Shown here: piece by piece, positions 1 through 5,369 of the stretch
Layout of the letters: each line of letters begins with the position of its first letter
Numbering within the stretch: position 1 is the stretch's first letter
Source: an uncultured Bacillota bacterium
GTDB lineage: Bacteria > Bacillota > Clostridia > Peptostreptococcales > Anaerovoracaceae
Direction of reading: 5' to 3'
Length of the DNA: 7,839 bases
Assembly (NCBI GenBank): GCA_946631075.1
Contig: CAMOZS010000073.1
Span: 1 to 7,839, forward strand
Program-made: the position numbers and the translations under genes
The notes under the pieces: generated by a model
Seen by the model: the letters and a program-made list of their open reading frames with translations, nothing else
Told to the model about the DNA's origin: nothing
Databases searched by the model: none

Positions 1-15
1 AATCAGATGTCTCAA
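1..15 (-). CDS. pyrB: Start of probable pyrB (aspartate carbamoyltransferase), cut by window edge
   Basis: Only five codons are visible, TTG AGA CAT CTG ATT, read as MRHLI. A GGAGG ribosome binding site at 28-24 lies 8 nt upstream of the TTG, ideal spacing. MRHLI is a common start of clostridial aspartate carbamoyltransferases, and pyrB is the pathway gene expected in a pyrC-K-D-F-E operon, so I infer pyrB (carbamoyl phosphate plus aspartate to carbamoyl-aspartate). An in-frame ATG at 30-28 would give a longer start (MEVNE added), but it has no ribosome binding site and overlaps the GGAGG itself, so TTG is preferred. The gap to pyrE is about 24 nt, implying cotranscription. The identity rests on very few residues and on context. 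Confidence 0.5.
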
Positions 16-23
16 TTCATTTA

Positions 24-28
24 CCTCC
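24..28 (-). promoter_or_regulatory. Ribosome binding site choosing a TTG start
   Basis: GGAGG on the minus strand sits 8 nt before TTG at 15-13. The nearer ATG at 20-18 is only 3 nt away and opens a two-codon frame (ATG AAT TGA) that ends inside the TTG, so it cannot start the gene. Confidence 0.6.
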
Positions 29-39
29 ATTTATAAAAC

Positions 40-648
40 TTACAAACTGTTTCTGAATTCCATCAGCTGAGCGATGTCGCCCTCACTGATATAGCCGCCT
101 TCTGCCGCGACTCTCGCTACGGTGTCGAAATCGGTCAGGCTGTGATACTCCAGCCCCGCCTGCGCAAAGGCTGTCCTGCTCTTTTCCAGGTTATACGAGA
201 AGATACAGATCACTCCCAGGACCTGGGCTCCGGCTTCCTGCAAAGCCTGGGCAGCGCTGATGACGCTTCCTCCGGTGGAGATCAGGTCTTCGATGACGAC
301 CACCTTCTGTCCTTCCTTCAGCCGGCCTTCGATCCGGTTTGCCCTGCCGTGGTCTTTGGCTCCGGACCTCACATAACCCATGGGAAGATCCATGGCATAG
401 CCTGCGATGGCCGCATGGGGGATCCCCGCTGTCGCTGTTCCGAACAGGGCCTGAGCCTGGGGATAGGTCTCCCTGATCAGGCCGATCAGGCCTTCCTCGA
501 TGACCCGTCTTGCCTCCGGGTCGGTCAGGACCAGCCGGTTGTCGGTATAGACCGGGCTCTTGATCCCGCTTGCCCAGGTGAAGGGCTCGTCCGGGCGGAA
601 GAAGACCGCTCCGGTCTCAAGTAAAGCTTTCGCTGCTTTGGTTTTCAT
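40..648 (-). CDS. pyrE: Orotate phosphoribosyltransferase
   Basis: PyrE (202 residues) transfers the phosphoribosyl group of PRPP to orotate, giving OMP, the fifth step of UMP synthesis in the cytoplasm. The type I phosphoribosyltransferase signature VVVIEDLISTGGS is at residues 116-128, with the two acidic PRPP-binding residues E120 and D121. A KDHG segment at 98-101 corresponds to the mobile catalytic loop that carries the conserved lysine and histidine in dimeric OPRTases. FTWASGIKSPVYTDNR (23-38) is the typical orotate/PRPP-side segment. Length is normal for the bacterial family. The start ATG follows an AAGGAGA ribosome binding site at 7-nt spacing. It lies 37 nt after pyrF with no terminator between and is followed by the probable pyrB start, so it is an internal gene of the operon. 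Confidence 0.96.
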   Translation of the reverse strand: MKTKAAKALLETGAVFFRPDEPFTWASGIKSPVYTDNRLVLTDPEARRVIEEGLIGLIRETYPQAQALFGTATAGIPHAAIAGYAMDLPMGYVRSGAKDHGRANRIEGRLKEGQKVVVIEDLISTGGSVISAAQALQEAGAQVLGVICIFSYNLEKSRTAFAQAGLEYHSLTDFDTVARVAAEGGYISEGDIAQLMEFRNSL

Positions 649-685
649 CTATGCTCTCCTTTCCAGTGAGTGACTCGCTTCTTGT

Positions 686-1381
686 TCAGCCGCAGAATTC
701 CTTCAGGCACCTTTCGTAGGCCGCCGCCGGATCCTCTGCCGCTGTGATGCTCCGTCCGACCACGATGTAATCGGAACCCAGTTCCTTTGCCTTTGCCGGC
801 GTGGTCACCCGGCTCTGATCTCCTGCGGCGTCTCCCGCCAGCCGAACTCCCGGCGTCACGGTCAGGAAGCCCTGGCCCAGTCTCTGGTGAACGGCCGGTG
901 ATTCCAGGGGGGAGCATACCACTCCGTCCAGGCCCGCTTCTTTTGCATGCTCCGCGTAGGCCGCGACCACCTGCTCCATGGGCTGATCGATCAGCAGGTC
1001 ATGCTCCATCTGCTCCTGGGAAGTGGAGGTCAGCTGGGTCACGGCGATCAGGAGAGGACGGCTGCCATCTTCCCTTGTCAGCCCCCGCAGGGCGGCTTCC
1101 ATCATCTTCCTGGTTCCGGCCGCGTGAACGTTGCACATGTCCACGTCCAGGCCCGACAGGACCCTCATGGCCTTCTCCACAGTATTGGGAATGTCGTGGA
1201 GCTTCAGATCCAGGAAGACCTTGTGGCCCCGCTGCTTCAGCTCGCGGACGATCTGCGGACCCTCCGCGTAAAACAATTCCATCCCGATCTTGACGTATGG
1301 TCTGGCCTGGAACCGGTCCAGAAATCCGTATACTTCTTCCGCGCTGCTGAAATCGCAGGCGATGATCACGTCTTTTCCCAT
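686..1381 (-). CDS. pyrF: Orotidine 5'-phosphate decarboxylase
   Basis: PyrF (231 residues) decarboxylates OMP to UMP, the last step of the pathway. It is a single TIM-barrel domain: the N-terminal ACD (8-10) gives the first active-site aspartate, the core motif DLKLHDIPNTV (58-68) contains the catalytic D-K-x-x-D array (D58, K60, D63), VTPGVR (175-180) closes the pyrimidine site, and VGRSIT (208-213) binds the phosphate. Length and order match group I bacterial OMP decarboxylases. The ATG has a strong AGGAGG ribosome binding site about 5 nt upstream. The 57-nt gap from pyrD is the longest in the operon and holds a tandem duplication, but no terminator, so pyrF is cotranscribed with pyrD and pyrE. 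Confidence 0.97.
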   Translation of the reverse strand: MGKDVIIACDFSSAEEVYGFLDRFQARPYVKIGMELFYAEGPQIVRELKQRGHKVFLDLKLHDIPNTVEKAMRVLSGLDVDMCNVHAAGTRKMMEAALRGLTREDGSRPLLIAVTQLTSTSQEQMEHDLLIDQPMEQVVAAYAEHAKEAGLDGVVCSPLESPAVHQRLGQGFLTVTPGVRLAGDAAGDQSRVTTPAKAKELGSDYIVVGRSITAAEDPAAAYERCLKEFCG

Positions 1382-1409
1382 TCTCTCCTCCTGTTTACTG
1401 TTTATTTAT

Positions 1410-1445
1410 CCGCCGGCTTCCTGTCTGCCGCCGGCTTCCTATCTG
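1410..1445 (-). repeat. 18-nt tandem duplication spanning the pyrD stop codon
   Basis: Two adjacent 18-nt units (1410-1427 and 1428-1445) differ at one base. On the minus strand each runs CAGAYAGGAAGCCGGCGG, with Y being T in the copy that carries the pyrD stop codon TAG (1441-1439) and C in the downstream copy. Because 18 is a multiple of three, the pyrD frame stays open after TAG for ten more codons (EAGGRQEAGG) to a TAA at 1409-1407. This looks like replication slippage at the 3' end of pyrD. Confidence 0.85.
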
Positions 1446-2368
1446 TCCGCCAGTTCCTGCAGGCTCCGGATCCCGTACCGTTCCATGGCTGCGGGAAGGG
1501 CCTCGATGATGTCTCTGCAGGCGTAGGGATCGACCAGATTCTGGGACCCTACCTGTACGGCAGAAGCTCCGGCCATCATCATCTCCAGTACGTCCCTTGC
1601 GGTCGAGATGCCGCCGCATCCGACCACCGGGATGTCTACAGCCCGGCAGATCTGCCAGACACAGCGCAGGGCGACCGGAAAGACCGCCGGGCCCGAAAAG
1701 CCGCCCATCTCTCTGGCCAGTACCGGCCTGCGGCTCTTCAGATCGATCCTCATCCCCAGCAGGGTGTTGATTGCCGTCAGTCCGTCAGCTCCCGCCGCCT
1801 CGCAGGCTCTGGCGATCTCAGTGATATCCGTTACATTCGGTGAAAGCTTGGCGATCACCGGTTTCTTCGTTACTTTGCGTACTGCGGCGATGACCTCGGC
1901 CGCTGCCCTGGGATCCGTTCCGAAGGCCATGCCCCCGCTCTTCACATTGGGGCAGGAGATGTTGACTTCCAGCCAGCCCACCTGATCGCAGTGCTCCAGT
2001 TTCTCCGCCACCAGGGCGTAGTCCTCCGGACTTCCCCCGCAGACATTGGCCATGACCTTCTTCCGGAAGACCTTGGCCAGAGCCGGCAGCTCCTCACGGA
2101 CCACCGCGTCCACTCCGGGATTCTGCAGGCCGACGCTGTTGAGCATTCCCTGGCTGCAGTCAGCGATCCTTGGCGTTGGGTTGCCGAATCTGGGCTCCGG
2201 CGTCGTCCCCTTGAAACTGAAGCTTCCGAGGATATTGATATCATATAGTTCAGCGAATTCCCTTCCGTAGCCGAAGGTCCCGCTGGCCGCCAGGACCGGA
2301 TTATCCAGCTGGATCCCGCAAAGGCTGGTTCTCAGGTCTGCGGCCTGTTCTGCTGCGCCCTTTACCAT
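1439..2368 (-). CDS. pyrD: Dihydroorotate dehydrogenase B, catalytic (FMN) subunit
   Basis: PyrD oxidises dihydroorotate to orotate, passing electrons through FMN to PyrK and on to NAD+. Visible features in this 309-residue TIM barrel: NPVLAASGTFGYG (23-35), FKGTT (52-56) with the FMN-contacting lysine, NPTPRI (63-68), GMLNSVGLQNPG (74-85), and NISCPNV (136-142) whose C139 is the catalytic base. Cysteine here marks class 1B (class 2 enzymes use serine). GCGGI (250-254) and QVGSQN (272-277) are the FMN phosphate region. I start at 2368 because an AGGAGG lies 8 nt upstream and the first conserved residues follow about 20 residues in; a longer reading frame would run back into pyrK. It overlaps pyrK by 7 nt, suggesting translational coupling to its partner subunit. 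It ends in TAG within a tandem duplication. Confidence 0.96.
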   Translation of the reverse strand: MVKGAAEQAADLRTSLCGIQLDNPVLAASGTFGYGREFAELYDINILGSFSFKGTTPEPRFGNPTPRIADCSQGMLNSVGLQNPGVDAVVREELPALAKVFRKKVMANVCGGSPEDYALVAEKLEHCDQVGWLEVNISCPNVKSGGMAFGTDPRAAAEVIAAVRKVTKKPVIAKLSPNVTDITEIARACEAAGADGLTAINTLLGMRIDLKSRRPVLAREMGGFSGPAVFPVALRCVWQICRAVDIPVVGCGGISTARDVLEMMMAGASAVQVGSQNLVDPYACRDIIEALPAAMERYGIRSLQELADR

Positions 2369-3156
2369 ATGATCTCCCTCCTCTCCAGTACCGGACCGTC
2401 CTTGCAGATCCGTTTGTTTCCGTATCTGGTCTTGCAGGAGCATCCCATGCAGGCTCCGAATCCGCAGCCCATCCGCTCCTCAAAGCTCATATATCCGGGT
2501 ATCCCTTCCGGAGCAGCTTGATCCACTGCCCGGAGCATGGCCTCCGGCCCGCAGGCGAAGAAACCGTCGCAGTATTCCCGTCCTTCTTCTTTTTCCAGGG
2601 CCTTCATGGCATCGGTCACGAAGCCTTTGCTTCCCATGCTCCCATCTTCGGTCATCAGGATCAGCCGTGCTCCCAGCTCTTCGAACCGGTCCCGGTAAAA
2701 GGCATCCTCCGCCCTTCGAAAGCCCAGGATGACGGTCGGACTGACCGCCCCTTCCCGGATCAGTCTGCGGCAGAGGCCGAACATGGGCGGAACGCCCGCT
2801 CCTCCGCCGATCAGCAGTGGATGGAATCCTGTTCCTGTCTCGGACAGATCATATCCGTTGCCCAGGGGCCAGAGCAGGTCCAGGGCTTCCCCGTGACTCA
2901 TCCGGCTCATGGTTTCCGTACCGGTGCCAACGACCTTGTAGATGATGGACAGGACCTGCGTCTCCTCATCCCAGTCACAGATGGAGATGGGACGGCGCAG
3001 ATAATGTCCCTCCAGCTTCAGGTTGATGAACTGCCCCGGCCGGACCTGTCCGAAGGCCTGCCGGACCTCCTGGTTCTGCGGCATCTGCAGGACCATTTCG
3101 TAGGTCCCTGCCGCGATCCTCTCATTTGTTATGATCGTTCCGATATCGTTTCTCAT
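2362..3156 (-). CDS. pyrK: Dihydroorotate dehydrogenase B, electron transfer subunit (FAD, 2Fe-2S)
   Basis: PyrK forms the PyrD2K2 complex and moves electrons from the PyrD FMN through a [2Fe-2S] cluster and FAD to NAD+. The 264 residues show the ferredoxin-reductase order: an FAD-binding barrel with RRPIS (54-58), an NAD-binding domain starting at GGGAGVPP (118-125) and closing with FFACGPEAM (199-207), then the C-terminal cluster-binding segment MGCGFGACMGC with ligands C231, C236, C239 and, after a spacer, C251. C241 is an extra cysteine. Length is usual for the family. The start ATG overlaps the pyrC stop (ATGA), and the only ribosome binding site seen is a weak AAAGG about 12 nt away, so translation probably depends on coupling to pyrC. 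Confidence 0.96.
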   Translation of the reverse strand: MRNDIGTIITNERIAAGTYEMVLQMPQNQEVRQAFGQVRPGQFINLKLEGHYLRRPISICDWDEETQVLSIIYKVVGTGTETMSRMSHGEALDLLWPLGNGYDLSETGTGFHPLLIGGGAGVPPMFGLCRRLIREGAVSPTVILGFRRAEDAFYRDRFEELGARLILMTEDGSMGSKGFVTDAMKALEKEEGREYCDGFFACGPEAMLRAVDQAAPEGIPGYMSFEERMGCGFGACMGCSCKTRYGNKRICKDGPVLERREIIW

Positions 3157-4310
3157 CGTTTATATACGACCTTTCCCTTGTATACTGTCATCATGCACCG
3201 GCCTCTGACTTCCCATCCCTCGAAGGGAGTGGACTGTCCCATGGTCCGGAATTCCTCCGGCCGGACGGTGTATTCCTCATCCAGATCCCAGACGCTGAAG
3301 GTCAGCTCATCGTCTGCCTCTTCTATCCCGAATCTCCTGCCTGGTCCTTCGGTCAGCAGGTCGACCAGCTTTTGCATGGGGATGATCCCCTCTCTGACCA
3401 GCCTTGTATAGAGCACCGGGAAAGCCGTTTCCAGTCCGACGATCCCGTAGGCGCTGCCGGCAAAGCCCTTAGCCTTTTCCTCGGCGCTGTGGGGAGCGTG
3501 GTCAGTTGCGATCATATCGATGGTTCCGTCGCAGACGGCCTCCAGGAGGACCTCCCGGTCTTTTTTTGTCTTGATGGGGGGATTCATCTTGAACCGGCCT
3601 TCGTCTTCGATCTCATCATCGGCGATGGTCAGGTAGTGGGGAGCCGTTTCGCAGGTCACGTCCATGCCTGCTTTTTTGGCCGACCGGATAAGGTCGATGG
3701 ATTCTCTGGTCGAGACATGGCACATATGATAGGGACAGCCGGTCTGCTCCGCCAGCTCCAGATCCCTGATCAGCTGCCGGTACTCGGCCTCTCTGCTCTC
3801 CCTGGGATAGCGGGTATCCTCGCAGTGGGCGACCACGATGCTCCCGGCCGCTTTCACCCGCTCCATAGCTTCCCGCATGAGCCCGTCATCCATGACGCCG
3901 ACCCCGTCATCGCTGAAAGCTGCCACATGGGGAGCCAAGGCTTCGATGTCGGATACTTCCTTTCCCTTTTCCCCGCAGGTAAGAGAGCCCAGGGGGCGGA
4001 CATCGATGCAGGCGTCCCTTTCGATGATGTCGGTCTGGACCTTCAGGTGGTCCGGGCTGTCGGGAACCGGATCCAGATTGGGCATGGTCAGGACATGGGC
4101 GAAGCCGCCGGCCGCGGCCGCGAGGGTCCCTGTCTTAATGGTTTCCTTATATAAAAAACCCGGCTCTCTCAGATGAACATGTACATCTGTAAAACCGGGT
4201 AAAATGAAATATTCAATAAAACGATCATCCGCACCAAGGGGAGAACAGGCCTCCCGCAAGCTGCCTCTTGCGTCCGCTATTCCGATTGGTGTGTTCCTTC
4301 GCTCCCTCAT
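3153..4310 (-). CDS. pyrC: Dihydroorotase, class I
   Basis: PyrC closes carbamoyl-aspartate to dihydroorotate. With the start at 4310 it has 385 residues. Metal and active-site residues are in place: HVH (44-46) in DVHVHLREPG, the aspartate of AFSDDG (131-136), H162 in AHCED, H198 in CHVS and D270 in ATDHAPH. The aspartate of SDDG is the bridging ligand of Bacillus-type class I enzymes, replacing the carboxylated lysine of others. I prefer this ATG over the one at 4322 because GGAGG (4320-4316) precedes it by 5 nt and would lie inside the longer frame. The first roughly 38 residues do not show the usual N-terminal beta-sandwich pattern (IxNGRVID...). Codons 31-56 are strikingly A+T-rich, with two TTA leucines, and form a terminator-like hairpin. 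First gene of the operon; overlaps pyrK by 4 nt. Confidence 0.95.
   Translation of the reverse strand: MRERRNTPIGIADARGSLREACSPLGADDRFIEYFILPGFTDVHVHLREPGFLYKETIKTGTLAAAAGGFAHVLTMPNLDPVPDSPDHLKVQTDIIERDACIDVRPLGSLTCGEKGKEVSDIEALAPHVAAFSDDGVGVMDDGLMREAMERVKAAGSIVVAHCEDTRYPRESREAEYRQLIRDLELAEQTGCPYHMCHVSTRESIDLIRSAKKAGMDVTCETAPHYLTIADDEIEDEGRFKMNPPIKTKKDREVLLEAVCDGTIDMIATDHAPHSAEEKAKGFAGSAYGIVGLETAFPVLYTRLVREGIIPMQKLVDLLTEGPGRRFGIEEADDELTFSVWDLDEEYTVRPEEFRTMGQSTPFEGWEVRGRCMMTVYKGKVVYKR
4153..4200 (-). terminator. Terminator-like hairpin inside the pyrC coding region (candidate attenuator)
   Basis: On the minus strand ACCCGG (4200-4195) pairs with CCGGGT (4163-4158), UUUU (4194-4191) can pair with AGAG (4167-4164) through alternating U-A and U-G pairs, and CAGATG (4189-4184) pairs with CATCTG (4175-4170) around an 8-nt loop. 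Only a small internal asymmetry interrupts the stem. A run of Ts (4158-4153) and an A+T-rich tail follow at once, as in an intrinsic terminator. It lies 110-157 nt after the pyrC start codon, over the codons for the LPGFTDVHVHLREPGF segment. The fold is seen by eye; its function as an attenuator is inference. Confidence 0.55.
4200..4255 (-). promoter_or_regulatory. Small hairpin plus U-rich stretch before the pyrC internal terminator
   Basis: GGGAG (4255-4251) and CTCCC (4243-4239) can form a 5-bp stem with a 7-nt loop. Downstream, codons at 4220-4200 (TTT ATT GAA TAT TTC ATT TTA) contain 13 T in 21 nt and lead straight into the terminator-like stem. In the E. coli pyrBI leader a pause hairpin and a U-rich tract have this same relative order. 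That the elements cause UTP-dependent pausing here is inference. Confidence 0.35.
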
Positions 4311-4315
4311 TCGGT

Positions 4316-4320
4316 CCTCC
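4316..4320 (-). promoter_or_regulatory. Ribosome binding site that decides the pyrC start
   Basis: GGAGG on the minus strand, 5 nt before ATG at 4310-4308. The upstream in-frame ATG (4322-4320) overlaps this motif and has no Shine-Dalgarno sequence of its own, so initiation at 4310 is more likely. Confidence 0.7.
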
Positions 4321-4338
4321 ATGGTCGTGTGTTTTTTG

Positions 4339-4355
4339 TGGCCTCGTTTTGGCCA
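4339..4355 (-). other. Small hairpin near the 5' end of the pyr transcript
   Basis: TGGCC (4355-4351) pairs with GGCCA (4343-4339) around AAAACGA. With a predicted transcription start near 4357 this stem would lie at the very 5' end of the message. It is followed by an A-rich run, not a U-run, so it is not a terminator. It could stabilise the RNA or affect initiation; no role is shown. Confidence 0.35.
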
Positions 4356-4363
4356 TCTTCACG

Positions 4364-4392
4364 ATTATGCCATGGGGCAGGCGCCATGTCAA
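4364..4392 (-). promoter_or_regulatory. Sigma-A type promoter of the pyr operon
   Basis: A perfect -35 box TTGACA (4392-4387) and a -10 box CATAAT (4369-4364, five of six consensus bases) are 17 bp apart, the optimal spacing. The expected start is near 4357, giving a leader of about 47 nt to the pyrC ATG at 4310. The -35 box overlaps the stop codon of the upstream lipid kinase gene. The spacer contains an inverted repeat, CATGG (4388-4384) and CCATG (4375-4371), which could be an operator. Confidence 0.75.
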
Positions 4393-5369
4393 GTGATTTC
4401 CTTCGTGTCGGAAGTTTCAGATTTCGGGGCGGGGATAATGAAGCGAAAGGCCCTCGGAGCGATGGCGAAACGGACCGGTCCAGCCTTTGTGATCTCACCG
4501 TCCACGCAGAGTTTCATGGTCTCGCGGACAGGGGCTATGCGAAGGCTTTTCTCGCAGGTATAACGGATCACATCCGCCAGCCTCCCATCCGACAGATGGG
4601 TCCCCTGCTTGTATTTGGGGAAGAGCGCGGCGAAGGTCCGCCGGGGGATGTTTCTCACCAGACTGACATCAAAGAGGCCGTCGTCGGTCACGGCCCTGGG
4701 GATCCCTTTGACCCCGCCCCCGCAGAAGCAGCCGTTGGCGACAGCGATCAGAAGGAGCTTTCCCTCGTGGACGAAGCCATCCTCGTATTCCACCCGCAGG
4801 TCCGCCCCCTTCTTCTCCGCCAGCATGACCGCGACGGAAGCCAGGTAGGCCAGGTGGCCGCTCATCAGGGGCAGCTTCTTCAGCCGGGCCGTCAGGTCGA
4901 CCACATTGCTGTCAAAGCCGATGTTGAACATGTTGACGCAATAGCGTGAGACGTATTCTCCGTCGCAGATCCCCTCGTAGCGGATCAGGTCCGCCGGACG
5001 GGCCTTGCCCCGGATCTGAGCGATCAGATCATCGAAATCGCCCTCGGGGAAATTACGGACGAAGTCGTTGCCGGTTCCGGACGGGATGCATCCGACTTCC
5101 GCGAATCCGAATCCTGCAGCTCCGTTGGCCACCTCGTTCAGGGTCCCGTCTCCCCCGCAGGCATAAAAGCGGAGAGTATCCGCGGTCCGGTCTGCCTCTT
5201 CCCACGCCCGGCAGCAGCTGCGGACGAACCGCTCGGCGTCTGCCGGAGCCGATGTCTCATAGACCTCATGATCGATCCCCGCCACCTGGCAGACGGCATG
5301 GATATCCCTGATCAGGTCCAACGCCTCTCCCTGGCCGGCGGCCGGGTTGATGATGAAATAATGCTTCAT
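4389..5369 (-). CDS. YegS/BmrU-type diacylglycerol/lipid kinase
   Basis: A soluble lipid kinase of the DAGK catalytic family, 326 residues, the usual length. It would phosphorylate a membrane lipid, most likely diacylglycerol to phosphatidic acid, with ATP, on the inner face of the membrane. Visible motifs: INPAAGQGEA (7-16) at the N-terminus, CGGDGTLNEVANG (71-83) as the nucleotide-binding loop, IPSGTGNDFVRNF (95-107), and near the C-terminus DGLFDV (230-235) and CVDGE (288-292), which belong to the second, beta-rich domain. There is no membrane segment. I start at 5369 because IINPAAG normally lies right at the N-terminus; a longer in-frame start lies wholly inside ansA. The ATG overlaps the ansA stop (ATGA), indicating coupled translation, with AAGGA as ribosome binding site. 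Motifs do not separate DgkB from its BmrU/YegS paralogues. Confidence 0.9.
   Translation of the reverse strand: MKHYFIINPAAGQGEALDLIRDIHAVCQVAGIDHEVYETSAPADAERFVRSCCRAWEEADRTADTLRFYACGGDGTLNEVANGAAGFGFAEVGCIPSGTGNDFVRNFPEGDFDDLIAQIRGKARPADLIRYEGICDGEYVSRYCVNMFNIGFDSNVVDLTARLKKLPLMSGHLAYLASVAVMLAEKKGADLRVEYEDGFVHEGKLLLIAVANGCFCGGGVKGIPRAVTDDGLFDVSLVRNIPRRTFAALFPKYKQGTHLSDGRLADVIRYTCEKSLRIAPVRETMKLCVDGEITKAGPVRFAIAPRAFRFIIPAPKSETSDTKEIT

Noticed and set aside
645..917. Minus-strand frame of 90 codons within pyrF
   Set aside because: Arg/Gly-rich out-of-frame reading of pyrF.
947..1843. Long plus-strand open frame of 298 codons
   Set aside because: It lies fully opposite pyrF and pyrD, shows no family motifs and has no ribosome binding site; it is an antisense shadow in G+C-rich DNA.
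2518..3411. Plus-strand open frame of 297 codons
   Set aside because: Antisense to pyrK and the end of pyrC, which have all expected motifs; composition is that of a shadow frame.
4103..4125. GC-only palindromic stretch (gcggccgc type)
   Set aside because: It encodes the AAAAGG part of PyrC and is explained by alanine and glycine codons.
3372..4154. Plus-strand open frame of 260 codons
   Set aside because: Antisense to pyrC with no recognisable domain; pyrC is beyond doubt.
4339..4355. Hairpin before pyrC as a terminator of the ansA-lipid kinase unit
   Set aside because: The stem has 5 bp and is followed by an A-run on the transcribed strand; the T-run lies on the wrong side, so it does not end minus-strand transcription.
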